Positions 10,995 through 21,833 of a stretch of DNA of 64,000 nt are shown here, one piece after another. Where the stretch lies: the NCBI GenBank assembly GCA_022495005.1, contig JAGYXB010000659.1, positions 1,178,001-1,242,000 of the forward strand. Reading direction: 5' to 3'. The notes under the pieces are model-generated. The model did no database searches, was not told where the DNA came from, and was given only the letters and a program-made list of their open reading frames with translations. Source of the stretch: Rhyacophila brunnea. Taxonomy: Eukaryota; Arthropoda; Insecta; Trichoptera; Rhyacophilidae. Every line of letters begins with the position of its first letter. The first letter of the stretch is position 1. The position numbers and the translations under genes are program-made.

Positions 10995-11233
10995 TCATTT
11001 CCTACCATGTCCGATTCTATTAAGATCATTATGGGCCTCCTCAGTGTGGAGGCTTGTATTAACAGATTTTGTTTTTACGAGAAATGGATGTCAGCCGCCT
11101 GCTCAATCTATTAGGTCCATACACTGACTCATACACAAATTTAAAAAAAAATGTGTACTTGTCGAACCTGGGACCCACGACGCTATAGGGCTATAGGTCG
11201 ACGCTTCAGCCGCACGACCATTGTGGGTGTCAC
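10995..11233 (-). mobile_element. SINE-3, complete tRNA-derived copy with 12-bp target duplication
   Basis: Read from 11233 leftward: a tRNA-like head with A-box-like GGTCGTGCGGCTGAAGCG and B box GGTTCGACAAG, a T-rich spacer, then a body containing the hairpin CCTCC...GGAGG and ending GGACATGGTAG. The element is flanked by identical 12-bp AGGAGCTAACAT at 10983-10994 and 11234-11245. Head, body and direct target repeats together show a full-length SINE mobilised by a LINE. Body copies recur at 17.1, 34.6, 50.3 and 63.9 kb. Confidence 0.88.
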
Positions 11234-11245
11234 AGGAGCTAACAT

Positions 11246-12043
11246 CGTAATTTAATTTTAAAATATATAACTACATACCACTTTTATAAAATCTCTACAA
11301 TATTTTAACTTAACGTAATCTTTTGACACGTTAAACATAACTATCTAGTTTATTATATTATGATAACGAGTATAAAACGTTTTCTATGTGGAAGAAATGA
11401 GAGCATAGTCGCTTTATTTGTTTATGAATCCTAAGATAAAATTATATTAGGCACCGTGTACACTGTATAAGAACGACAAAGTGATAAACTAAAATATTTT
11501 AGCAATCGTTTTAAGAGGTGCCCTGGGACACACTTATGACCTCCCCGGTGCCTCTTTCTGAAATGATTAATATTTTAAATATTTACTGCTTTTACAGGTT
11601 AGTACCTCATAGACCTTTTCTCAAGCGACAGTTCAAATAATAATAATATAATAAAATAATACGCGCCTAAAATATTCAAGAAGCAATAGCCGATGGCTTA
11701 TTTCAAGCGACAATTTATTAATATTTAACTTTGTCTTACAATTTATGGGTGAATATTATTAGTGATCTAGGCAACTCTCATTGTTGTAAAGACCTTTTTA
11801 TCAAAATTAATTATTTTACGAGATACTTGCTTTTATAATTCATTATTTTATGTTGGTATTGCTTATACTAAATTAAAAATCAAATCCTGTATCAATATAT
11901 ATTTACACAAGATTTTAAAATAAAAAAAATGTTAATTTAACGTAATATAGGTACTTGATGGAATTTGTATTTAAATTCTAATAGATATAAGTTTTGTACT
12001 AGTCCATTTCAGTCATTAATCTATTATTAGGGTTTGACAAGGG
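11246..12043. other. No recognised feature
   Basis: AT-rich DNA with no supported gene or repeat. Confidence 0.5.
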
Positions 12044-12713
12044 AACATATGTGAAATATTGGAAGGTTTTAGATTAGAGTCATTCTGGCAATTTGGCAAG
12101 TATTACTAATATGTTTAGTATACATACATATATGTATTATATAAAAAAATAATAATAAATATTATATAAACAAGAAAATAAGTAGATAATCAACCATAGA
12201 TAGATATATATTATACATAATAGATATATTAATAGGTTATATATATATTCATTAGATATAGTCATTTAACTGTCATTTACTTTTGTTTGTAAGGAATAAA
12301 AAGGCTTTTTTATTTTTATTTATTTATTTACTAATATGTAATTACAATTATTTAGAATAATATATGCAATACACTTTTTTTTTGGACAGAGTAGAAAAGA
12401 AAATGATGATGGTATTACGCAGGGAATAATGGGAACTGAAATACATAACGGGTAAGGCGATAGCAGGTAACCGACTCGAGTAAGGAAAAATCCGTGTTAA
12501 ACTTACACACGTGTCAAGAATACGTTTTACGTCGAATACTGAAAACTGCTCTCGGTTTATGCATTTACGCTCACTTAATGTTGGTGTATTACACACACTA
12601 TTGCATAATGCGTGCTTCATTTTCGTAGGACACTTACACGTTCAAAAGCCTACATCAACATGCCGCCCTTTGAATATAGCCTATCGGTATTCTATTTATT
12701 ATTTGTTCTGTGG
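12044..12713. repeat. R660 repeat, copy 1
   Basis: About 670 bp closely similar to 28324-29006, from AACATATGTGAAATATTGG to TATTCTATTTATTAT..TTCTG. The first half is AT-rich with ATAGATATATA runs; the second half is more complex, and a minus-strand frame of about 90 codons is open in both copies. Neither that frame nor the ends match a family I know, and no inverted ends or target duplications are visible. The similarity extends over the non-coding half too, so the shared frame may simply reflect recent copying. Confidence 0.75.
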
Positions 12714-12923
12714 ATTTGACGATGTATACGCCTATTGATTGTGTTATTACTGCTATTAGTGATAGGGTTTTTTTTACAAACACCGTTGATACAAACACCG
12801 GGAGCCTTAACAGGTATGTGATAAAGCTTTTACCTACTTTATTGTACTAATTTATTATATAAGTTAGAATTAATTATATTCGTTTTCACTGTCTATTTAC
12901 CTATTGGTGAGTGTACTTAGTTC

Positions 12924-12953
12924 CTGAAGATGCCAAAAGGCGAAACCCGGGTC
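12924..12953 (+). ncRNA. Hammerhead-ribozyme-like core motif
   Basis: The order CTGAAGA, short hairpin GCC-AAAA-GGC, GAA, short hairpin ACC-CG-GGT, C matches the hammerhead core CUGANGA - stem II - GAA - stem III - (GU)C, with the predicted cut after C at 12953. One extra T lies between CUGANGA and stem II, and stem I is weak: the closing C-G pair is followed by a mismatch, with only GAGT/ACTC pairing further out. Hammerheads with very short stem III are known from Penelope-like retroelements. Self-cleavage is therefore possible but unproven, and no Penelope reverse transcriptase is seen nearby. Confidence 0.35.
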
Positions 12954-12959
12954 GCAAAA

Positions 12960-13440
12960 AATGACTCAAATAGAATAGTACAAAACTTAAATCCATTACA
13001 ATTTGAACATATTATAATAAAATTTGAAACAATTTCAGAAATATATAAGTATATTATTCATTTTAAAAAATCATAAAAAAATATACTGAAAGTATCATTG
13101 ATCCAAGCTAACTAGGCATTTGAAGTATACATAAACAACGACTGCTCCAAACCAACCCGCCCAGCACCACACTCAGTTTTAATCGAGCGTATCACAAAGT
13201 TTGTATGTGAAGCACTAGCAGTTTTTATGCCCGGTAATGTCTCAGGAGCAGATCTCCAAGACTGAGGTCACAATACTGTTAAGTGAGCATTGACTGAGAT
13301 TACTGAGTTGACTTAATTTAATAAAATGTGCCAGGGAAAAGAAAAGCACGGAAAACTAACATACAAAAATAAATGAATTTAATGATACATAATAATATAG
13401 GTAATATGAAAACAAAGTTAATGCAATACAGACATACAAA
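12960..13440. other. No recognised feature
   Basis: No supported gene, repeat copy or RNA gene. Confidence 0.45.
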
Positions 13441-13441
13441 A

Positions 13442-13815
13442 TTATGTAAAGACATCTTCACGACCGTAATAATAAGACGCCGCAAATTTCATTAAAGCAT
13501 TATAATAATTGGCCTTTGTGGTAACCAGGTCGGAAGGTCCTATGGGCCCAATAGCGGTTGGACCGACTTGAGCATCTCTTCCCTCTCGGAGCACATTTTC
13601 GGACATTCCCAGAGGATGTGGGTTGCATCCTGTTATATTCCACCACACTTGGCAGCGAATCCACTATGGCGAGTTAAAATCTGAGTGATGTTGTAATAGT
13701 CAGGAGTCAATTTGATTATTTCCAATCGACATGCTATCAGGGCTTGAAATGGACCGGAACTCACCAGAGCGCCGTTCCAATTCATAAAATACCCAAAATT
13801 TTGGCTCCGTCTCAT
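13442..13815 (-). pseudogene. LINE-D non-LTR retrotransposon C-terminal remnant
   Basis: Two overlapping minus-strand frames carry FMNWNGALVSSGPFQALIACRL-like sequence (split here by a shift) and then IGPIGPSDLVTTKANYY, which aligns with MGPIGHGDLIATEANFE in the copy at 40.1 kb. Between them lie a damaged cysteine-histidine segment and a CP-rich stretch of the kind that closes R1/Jockey-type polyproteins after the RNase H-like region. At least two frame breaks separate the pieces. Clade assignment is by general resemblance only. Confidence 0.6.
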
Positions 13816-13988
13816 GGAATAATTAATTTGACTGTCTGAGCTAGATAGGCCTTATAACAAAAAAAATCTAACACGCTTATTTTTATAAAATACACATAAT
13901 ATTAGATAACTACCTATGTTAATATTTTTGTAAAATCGAACGCTCCGGTTTGGAAAATTTTCCATTTCGAGCGCTGCATTCAGTCGTT

Positions 13989-14029
13989 AGTTATTCATTG
14001 TCATTATGTAATATAGACAATGAATAACT
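13989..14029. repeat. Perfect 14-bp stem inverted repeat
   Basis: AGTTATTCATTGTC at 13989-14002 is exactly reversed at 14016-14029, with a 13-base loop. Weaker pairing (TGCATTC/GAATGCA) extends outward to about 13976 and 14045. It could be a short MITE. Confidence 0.6.
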
Positions 14030-14091
14030 GGCAACCGAGAGGAATGCAAATAACCAACGGCTGGCATCCGGCAGTATACATACCCTAGCTC

Positions 14092-15131
14092 AGTGTTTCC
14101 CAAAGTGGGAGTTATCGCCCCCTAGGGGACGCTGGAGCGATCCAGGAGGACGGTTGTATCCTCAGAGGTAATCGGGGAGCTATGAATACAGATAAGGAGG
14201 CGCTGGAAGCAAAAATAAATTAGAAGAAAATTTGGAAAATTGTTCGTACATGTTTCATGTGTTCTGTAATATACAGTTACGTTCATAGCGATTACTTATT
14301 ATACAAATAAACACATAAAATGCATTTAATTTAAAAAGCAAAAAAATATATATTTTGATATCAGCAAAACCTTTTCATTTTTCACGTTTTGCAATACCAC
14401 ACTGTTAGAAAAAAAGCGAGCGATGTATTTTTTTTTCAGATAATTTCATGACTCTATGTGGAAAATTTAGATAATATCTATGATTTCCAACCAGATTCCG
14501 TGAAAACCAAAAGCACCGCGAATAAGTAATTAAGGTTTTACGTGTCCCATTACTAAATAATTAAGTATTTTGAAAATTTTACTTGATTCCCATCAAATAC
14601 ATCATTATTTAGGGGTAGCACATTATAAAGCGGTGACAAATTGGGGAAGAATGCGAATAATATAACTTTTGAGAGTTCTTTAGAGGTCCTTCGGAGTCTA
14701 TGCGCTAAATTGCTTAGACTATTAAATAGTTTTTAATTTATTTAATTAATTTAATAATTTATAGGTATATCATTTTTTTATTATCTATCCATTACTGATT
14801 GCCAAGCAGAAATAATAAAATGTACAAGGTATTAAAATTACTAAAAAGGGAGGCTACAGGTAGTGAGGTACAGCAATCTGAGTCTGCTTTATGGTCGACA
14901 CTTTACTTAGGTATAATATAATATTATTACTGGTTATTGATTTAATCACTAATTGTGCTGCGTTATGTTAATTTTAATAGTTCCATAAACAAACGTCAAT
15001 TTGTAAATGTATATTTTTGTATGTTCATTTACTGTTTAAAGAATGTAGATTTCCAGTGGGGCGTTGAGAAGTTTTTTTTTATGGAAAATAGGCGGTTTGC
15101 CAAATAAGTTTGGGAATCTACGCCCTCACTG
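14092..15131. mobile_element. Possible decayed hAT element
   Basis: The left end reads CAGTGTTTCCCAAAGTGGG, a common hAT terminus, followed by a CCCCCTAGGGG block. The right edge near 15131 reads, in reverse, CAGTGAGGGCG...ATTCCCAAAC, which can be aligned with the left end only by allowing an insertion. No 8-bp duplication is found. The interior has no recognisable transposase. The left end is convincing; the right boundary is a guess. Confidence 0.35.
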
Positions 15132-15216
15132 ATGAAGTTGGTAGGTACTACACATTATTATTGTGTTTTATTTAAATTAAAATATAAAAAAAACTATTAT
15201 ATTATATTGTATACAT

Positions 15217-15592
15217 TCGATTGTAGAAAGGAAAAAGGACGTAACCCCCAGTTTTTTCAAAATAGGTTTAATTGGATAAAAATAATGTGCACGACTAAAT
15301 TCACCAAAGGATGTAAGCTGCAAATACCGATTTATTATTAAATTTTAGCTGACATTAAAAAAAAAGTGAAATGGAGAAAACGACTTAACCATCATGTTTG
15401 TTGGGTTCTCTTTAATAAACTAAATAATTAACATCAGCTTAGAAATACATTAGAAGTATAAATTATTAATTATCATGCATTTCAACGTAACGTCTATTTT
15501 GCATTTTACAGAAAACCATAAAAAAAAAGTTTTTGTGCCTACTGTAAAATTTGATTTGTGTGGATTACATCCTTTTTCCTTTCTACAGTCGA
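15217..15592. mobile_element. TIR element of the TCGACTGTG family, copy 1
   Basis: Inverted ends of about 35 bp share TCGA.TGTAGAAAGGAAAAAGGA and a following GTAA.CC block. A second copy lies at 37174-37570 in the opposite orientation, recognisable by an internal AAATACCGATTTATTATT block found in reverse there. Ends next to TA in copy 2 (TA|TCGAC...GTCGA|TA) suggest a Tc1/mariner-type MITE. No coding sequence is present. Confidence 0.75.
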
Positions 15593-15599
15593 TATAGAT

Positions 15600-16026
15600 C
15601 CATTATGAAGTAAGGTTGGTCGATATTGCAGTACGTGAATGAAATCGGCAAGTACAGATACAGGACGTCATTGATCAATTTATCGTAATAGTCTACTAGT
15701 AGTTAGGTCAATTTAATTTACACAATTTGTTTTAGCCAGTAAATGTAATCGTCACCTTTTTTCCTACCTTTGTGTCATATAAGACAATAAAAAGTAACTT
15801 TAACTGATCATCACTCAGTACAATCCATTATTAAATTCAGAGTACAATAAAATTTGATTGTGTGATTAAGGCATTCAAATAAACAACACCTCGAGTAGTA
15901 GTGAATTAAAACTATATGTAAAGAAAAACTAACCTTAATACTACCATATTGTGTAACATACAAGTGCACATTATGAATTCACAGCATCTTTAGGAGCCAT
16001 TGTTCATCTTCGAAGTCAGTTATATC
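15600..16026. other. No recognised feature
   Basis: No supported gene or repeat. Confidence 0.45.
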
Positions 16027-16500
16027 CAGTGGAGGCTCGTCCATATGCACTGCGGAACTGTAGCGCCCCTAAGCAAATTGAGAAAAATGTAATATTATAA
16101 TATACATAAATTTATGTATATTATATGAAAATATCAATATTATTTAAGCGTGAATTAAGCTCGCCCGTGCACCGATACATCCAATTATAAACGTATGTGT
16201 AAAATACTGCAGTACCGTTTTCAAACGAAAGCGAGGTACGCAACTGGGAGCTTGATCGGTACTGCAGGCCCGTCAGTGTATCGCCGTATCTGAGTTCGTA
16301 TGTGAGCCCGCGCGCGTGCGGAGGAAAGAAATATAGTTTTAATGATTTTATTAGCATTGTTAAATTTATTTCTGCATGCAATTTATGCAAATTGAACAAA
16401 AATTGCCGAACAATAGCCACTCTCTTTATATTATTACTCTGAGGTTCTACAAAACCCCCTTTCCTTTGCTCCCAAATACAACCCCAACCCTCTTCATCCA
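16027..16500. other. Possible hAT-like fragment with internal hairpin
   Basis: CAGTGGAGGCTCGTCCAT at 16027 resembles an hAT terminus. Downstream, CTGCAGTACCG (16207-16217) is exactly reversed at 16257-16267. A 126-codon minus-strand frame spans 16121-16501 but I recognise no domain in it, and it crosses the hairpin, so I do not call it a gene. No right terminus was found. Confidence 0.25.
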
Positions 16501-16501
16501 A

Positions 16502-17112
16502 TCCACTTGTTTATATTTTAAATAATAATGCGACCAATTTTATTTCCATTTTAACTAAGCATATTTAAATGAAAATAGTTCACTTACAAGCTAAAGAATT
16601 TCTTCCAAGATTTAATCAAAAGTCACGTAGAAATTTATCAGAATTTATTTCATATTTTAACAACGCCAAAATAAAATGACTCCTATTATTTCAGACTTCC
16701 TCAGTGAAAGGAAGAAATTTTTAGCGAAGTTTGCCAGCTGAATACTAATATTCATTTTCTCAATATTTCAACACAACACTTCGCATTAAAAATAAGAATA
16801 AATTTCAAAGTTTTTAATTATTAATCTTTTTGGTTATGACGTATCCGAATAAAATATAATTATTATTATTGTGTTTGTAGTTTGGAATGGGTAACCTAAC
16901 GATATTGAATATAAATTTAGTGAATGTCTCGAGAATGCTAAATCAAAATGACATAATTATTACACTTATATTAATTTGCAACTTTACATGAGAGTGATTA
17001 ATTTAAAAGTTTGCCCACGATGGCTATGCAGCTTACGTGTTGGCTTATAATGTAGCGGGTCCCAAGTCCAAATTCTGAATTTGGAAAATACATTTATTAT
17101 ATATTTTTTTTT
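16502..17112. other. No recognised feature
   Basis: AT-rich DNA without a supported feature. Confidence 0.45.
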
Positions 17113-17160
17113 AATTCTGTTTGGAGTCAGAGTATCTAAACCAAATAGGTTGAGCATTTT
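17113..17160 (+). mobile_element. SINE-3 fragment
   Basis: GAGTCAGAGTATCT followed by AAATAGGTTGAGCA matches the start of the SINE-3 body at 34.64 kb; the rest of the body is missing. Confidence 0.45.
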
Positions 17161-17212
17161 CATTTTTCAATTTAAATTAATTTATTTTTTAACATATTGT
17201 GGACATTACAAA

Positions 17213-17809
17213 TTATAAGTTTAAGACGTTCACAACATGACATTTAGAAACAAAGAAATATAAAACAGTATTACATAAAAAAATAGATAGATCAGTATAA
17301 TAGCTGATAGATAGTATGTTATTAAACAGTAGTAATGTGTAAATACAAAAAATATAAATTAGATAGGTACAAGGAAGTACACCGGATGAGTTAAGCATAC
17401 CCTTTTTTAAGAATTTATAAAAAAACGTCCACCTATACTCATCCTCACGTAGGTGGAATATATCAACACCCGAAGCAATTTCGTTGAACATAGTTATCGC
17501 CCACCCAATTGGCATTACCAGTGGCAGGCTGGTTCTGAACCTTGGGAGAATAAACAACTGATGGTCTCTATTTCTAAGATCTAGTTATCAGGGACACAGG
17601 TCAACACTGCCCAGAATGGCAGAGTTCTCATTTATGCCTCGTATAAGTCGAAAATAATACGTAGCTAAATAAAGATTTCTTCTAAATTGCCCACTGCAGT
17701 ATGTAAGCATGCCTAAGAGAAAGTCAGTTGGATAAAGCCACGGATAGTATCCATACAACCTCAAGTAAAGGAGTCTTAAGGATTTCTTCTGAGCATGAGT
17801 GGCTAACAT
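17213..17809 (-). pseudogene. LINE-F, Jockey/CR1-type polyprotein C-terminal remnant
   Basis: The minus-strand frames read, in order, RRNLYLATYYFRLIRGIN, VDLCP, then after a stop FILPRFRTSLPLVMPIGWA and MFNEIASGVDIFHL. In Jockey/CR1-like elements the C-terminus likewise has a R+L segment, a short turn, F.VP..RT, and then a final P..R....YN.. helix with D.F, so the order fits. The frame is broken at about 17585 and decays after 17400. It lacks the reverse transcriptase core. Its 3' limit is unclear because the last 50 residues look like read-through into AT-rich DNA. Confidence 0.5.
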
Positions 17810-18155
17810 ATATATCTCGTAAAAAACAAAAATCTGTTCACCCTTGAATGCATGATTTTTTGTTTTTAGTTATAATACATATTTTGTCACCCCAATATGT
17901 ATTTATTTAACAATGGGAATAATATTTGGAAAAAAAAACATTCCAAGCATCATTTGAATTTAAAAAAAAAAAACCAATTCAGACAAAAACGTGTAAAATC
18001 CAAATTTCACACATGTCAGATTGAAACTCATATAATCTGGGTCCAGTACCATCTATGTTAGTTTTTGAAAATCATTATTTAAAAATATCACTAGTCAAGT
18101 ACGGATAGAACTAAATTGGCATGGGATTAATTTGGGTGCCTGAGTAGTATCTTCA

Positions 18156-18577
18156 AAAGGGTTCCATGACAAAACAGAACAGTGACAAAACAGAACACGT
18201 CAAAACAGAACAACGATAAATATAACTATGACCTTTCAGGAAAAATATATATTTTATACCTATTGAAATTGTCCTATCTCTATTATGTTGATAGATTTTT
18301 AATACGCCATAATAAATCAAATTATATACCTAATTTCTGCATTCCTAATCGCTAGAAAGCCTCAAATAAACGGGACTTTGCGAGCGATCTCATCTTAATC
18401 AATATAACATGTTCAAAATGATTGGGTGACTAGGTACAAATAATGACCCAACCTAACCTAAGCTAACCTAACCTTACCTAATCTAACATAACATAATCTA
18501 ACCTAACCTAAATAGATTCCACAAAAAATAATGTTTCATTTTTCCCCTGGTTGTTCTGTTTTGTCCGGTCACCCTTT
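18156..18577. mobile_element. Foldback-like TIR element with terminal tandem 12-13-mers, copy 1
   Basis: Both ends begin AAAGGGT and contain copies of GACAAAACAGAAC: three at the left (18168-18210), one at the right in reverse (about 18551-18563). The right side continues into CCAGGGGAAAAATGAAACA read in reverse, the same block that forms the arms of the copy at 43.3-43.7 kb. Inside lies a CCTAA-type array. The element resembles foldback transposons, whose inverted arms contain direct repeats. No transposase is present. Confidence 0.6.
18450..18511. repeat. CCTAA telomere-like degenerate array
   Basis: About 60 bp of CCTAA and near variants (CTTA, CATAA, TCTAA) in 5-base register. CCTAA is the complement of the insect telomere repeat TTAGG. 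It lies inside the 18.16-18.58 kb inverted-repeat element. Confidence 0.75.
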
Positions 18578-18699
18578 AAAAGTAGCCTCACATTTTGCCT
18601 AAAGCGTAGAGTACCTACAACCAAAATATTATGTTACCAGTGCTCTCATATATATATATATATATAGGATACACGTACTCTTGATATACGAGATATCCA

Positions 18700-19050
18700 A
18701 AAACTAACAAAAACTGTCATGAAGAGGTGCATGTTGGGCATGACGTGGAAAGACCACACAATATTCCAATGTATAAGGAGACAGGCAAAAGTACGCTATG
18801 TGATAAAGGTTGATAAGCAGATGAAATGGCGATGGGTTGGACAGATTGCTAGGCGAGTGGATAGCCGCTTAACGAATTAATGCCGTCGTCCACGGGCAAA
18901 GGGGGCAGTAACTGACTGCAATGATATACCATCTGGATAGAGGGACTCATAAAGTTCGGTGTATTACGTGACAATGAGGAACTATGGACTGAGAAGCGAG
19001 GAAGGAACTAGGAGAAGCCTTCATCCACCAGTGGATCGACCCCAGCTGAT
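18700..19050 (+). pseudogene. LINE-G non-LTR retrotransposon C-terminal remnant
   Basis: The plus strand reads KTVMKRCMLGMTWKDHT, then RRQAKVRYVIKVDKQMKWRW followed by VGQIARR, then after breaks RSEEGTRRSLHPPVDRPQ before a stop. In many insect endonuclease-reverse transcriptase elements the C-terminus has exactly this series: R.MLG...RD, then I.....KWRW.GH.ARR, then W...GEA...QW. Several stops break the frame in the middle. Only the 3' 350 bp remain. The upstream TA-repeat at 18650 marks the 5' limit. Confidence 0.7.
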
Positions 19051-19059
19051 AATGATACA

Positions 19060-19811
19060 TGTATGTGATTTATGGACCATGGATGTTTTTATATTTTGTT
19101 TCACTACTGTACCTGTAATAATTGGTACTGTTTCACTATTCAATTCATCGACAAAAATGTTGACCGGAAGCATTTTTACTATTATAATAATACCCACTAT
19201 GTTATTATAAGTTGATTTCATCAGTTATAAACCCTGTACCAAATAGTAGGTACCTACCTATAATAATTGTGTTTTTAACAGGATTCCTACAAATAAAAGT
19301 CATCGTACGCCACTGTAAACAATAGTAATACCTAATAGCAATTATCCTTTAAATAATAACTAAAGCCATTTCTCTTCATACCTTTTCCTTTCACGTTTCC
19401 AGCATCTTGAACTTATGTAATGTTTGTCAATGTAAATAAAAAAATAATTTGACTATTTTACATAAAATCGTTTTATTTCTCAACAGTACCTAAAGCATAG
19501 TAAATAATCTTCGGAAACATAATCAGAAAATAACATAAAAACTGCAAATAAAATAAGTTTCAATGACGTTGCGAATAAAGCATGAATGCTTTTTGTCTGA
19601 ACGATAGATATTGAATGGATCACACAGACTTTCAACCTATAAAATTATTTTTAATAAATTTTTCATTATTTTTTAGTAAAGCTTTACTGATAAATACTTC
19701 AGATTGTTATATTTATTTAGGTATTAGTAAGGACACGAAAACAATGAAATTAGTCATCTATTAATCTGAATTTTATTAGTAATTTGAATACAATGATTTA
19801 CATTCAACTCG
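19060..19811. other. No recognised gene
   Basis: A 60-80-codon frame is open on both strands at 19020-19220 but matches nothing. CGTACGCCACTG at about 19308 could be an orphan hAT end. Confidence 0.4.
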
Positions 19812-20165
19812 ATGCGGAGTGTTTACTCAGTCAAAACCAAATACCGCGTATCCGACGCTTGCATTCTGACGGTTCTGCCTTACGGTAGGGAATCATGGCA
19901 CCTTACCAAGGCTCTTGGAAACCGTATACTGAGCTTTGAGAACAGATATTTGCGACGAATACTGGGCGTGCTGGGTGGTATAACTTTAGGACCAACGAGG
20001 AGATACGAGAAAACACCAAGCAACCTCTCATCATATTGAAAGTGAAGAGGCTACAGTGCACCTGGCTTGGCCACGTGCTGCAGATTCCAGAAGAGAATTT
20101 CAACCTAGCTTGCCTCTTCTTCAAGCCAAATGGATTCTGTCATCCTGAAAGGCTACTGAGTACTA
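19812..20165 (+). pseudogene. LINE-B reverse-transcriptase C-terminal remnant
   Basis: Reads DACILTVLPYGRESWHLTK, then SFENRYLRRILGV, and after a frame break RLQCTWLGHVLQIPEENFNL and a following FFKP.G....PERLL. This series, with YG.E.W, a basic LRRI segment and W.GHV.R.P, is the standard thumb and tail of non-LTR reverse transcriptases. The same series in reverse orientation lies at 44.5-44.96 kb. Upstream catalytic motifs are missing, so it is a 5'-truncated fossil. Confidence 0.8.
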
Positions 20166-21012
20166 TCTATATAGTACCCTCATTCTATAGAGATAAATCC
20201 TAATGCAACAAATTGATACAAAAAAGGAGCATATTATGACATTATCTACAAGTGACTTTGCATTCATTTAGTTCATTTGCAGAGAATTTTACACTGCTGC
20301 TATAACATTATTTATTTGCCAATTTTATTTTCAGACCGTATGAAAAGACAATCCATCACAGAGTAGGATAAGCAGTCAATAATACTTCATTACGGCATTA
20401 CTATTGTGTTTTATTTTTTTTATTAAGCTACGAAGTCTCAACTGGGTCTCATTTAGCTTAATGTTTACATAATTATATGTTTCGCCGAATGTGCGAAATT
20501 GACTATTACATGAAATGGCCAAAATTTTGCCTAAATCATGAAAAATGCAAGCCCGTTGCTTTATTCATGAATTAGACAAAATATATGACGAGTGCGTGAA
20601 TTCGGCAGTAATTTTTCTGCCTAGTTCATGCATTGGACAAATTAGATAGAAGCGATACGGTGGTGTTTTTTGCAACTAAACTAAATGTGTCAAATGCTCA
20701 TGCATTGGCCAAAATTCACGTATATTATCTATGGTCAAAATAGATGGTCGCGCTCCAGTGGTGTTTTTTGCAACTAATCAAACTAACCAAAGGTCATTGA
20801 TTATAATATTAAAATATACCAATCAATAACTACAATAACGTTCATATCCATTTACTATGAGCAAAAAAAAACAAGAACTATAATATGATAACGGAAGAAT
20901 TTTATTAAAAGGTATTTTCGAGATTTGATTCATGCTTGTGATAGTTTGTTGACTCTTGTTAGCTAACCTCAAAATGGACATTCAGTTGAATTCAGAATTA
21001 CAAAACCTAACC

Positions 21013-21783
21013 TTCTTCTTCTTCTTCGATGGCGCTACAGCTCAAGTCGAGCCCTGGCCTCCTCCACCGCTGTCCTCCAGCCGGAACGGTCCTCCGCACG
21101 TCTTTTCCAGTTCCTGATTTTTAGTATCTGGTTGGCATCTTTTGTAACATTATCACCCTATCGTGTGCGTGGCTTTCCCACTGGCCTATTCCCTCCTGGG
21201 TTTCCTTCGAGAATCTTCTTCGGTATCCGTGACTCAGGCATGCGCTGGACATGGCCTGCCCAGTTTAGCCTCTGGAGTTTTATGAAGTTGGAGAGTTTTG
21301 AATCTTGGTATAAGCGGTATAGTTCCGTGTTGTACCTAATTCTCCACTCCCCACCATCGTTCATGGGTCCGTATATCCGCCTTAGGATCTTTCTCTCAAA
21401 GCAATCCACCATTTCAGCTGCTTTCACATTTAGCGTCCATGACTCGCACCCGTATGCAACGACTGTGCGTATGACGGTTTTATAGAGCCGCGTCTTAGTT
21501 TTTCTGTGGACATTTCTGGATTTGAATATGGGCAGCAATGAGAAGTACGATTTATTTGCAGTGGTTATTCGGGCTTTTATTTCTTCCAGTTCCTCGTTCT
21601 CTTTTGTAATATTGGAACCCAGGTATGTGAACCGGTTGACAACCTCAAATTGATGGTTTCCAAAACTGGAACTTTGGCCCAGCCTACTCTGATTTTGTCG
21701 GCTTTGTACCATGACTTTAGTTTTGTTTTCATTTACTCTTAAGCCAATCTCTGGTGCGGCCCTTAGGAAGTGGTCAAATTCTT
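21013..21783 (-). pseudogene. LINE-A reverse-transcriptase 3' portion
   Basis: The longest retroelement frame in the window, 184 codons from 21712 down to 21158. It contains VVNRFTYLGSNIT, then a helix of ITTANKSYFSLLP, then YKTVIRTVVAYGCESWTLN, FERKILRRIYGP, and LNWAGHVQRMPESR. These are the thumb and tail motifs of a non-LTR reverse transcriptase. The frame extends upstream in pieces (GLRVNENKTKVM, the segment after the catalytic FADD region) and shifts downstream into WKRRAEDRSGWR..VEEARARLEL and a stop, followed by a GAA tail. Flanking AACCTAACC at 21004-21012 and 21784-21792 fits a 9-bp target duplication, though the flank is itself repetitive. Confidence 0.88.
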
Positions 21784-21833
21784 AACCTAACCTAATTAAA
21801 AACCTAACTTAACCTAACCTAATCTAATAATAA
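21784..21833. repeat. CCTAA telomere-like array
   Basis: AACCTAACCTAA, then AACCTAACTTAACCTAACC with variants, in 5-base register; the left part of the same array (CCTAACC at 21006-21012) lies across the LINE-A insertion. It is the core of the 20.5-22.1 kb inverted-repeat element. Confidence 0.75.

Noticed and set aside
16121..16501. 126-codon minus-strand open frame, second longest in the window after the LINE-A frame and the 2.7-kb GC island frame
   Set aside because: It crosses an inverted repeat and a GC-rich patch, has no recognisable domain and no clear exon boundaries.
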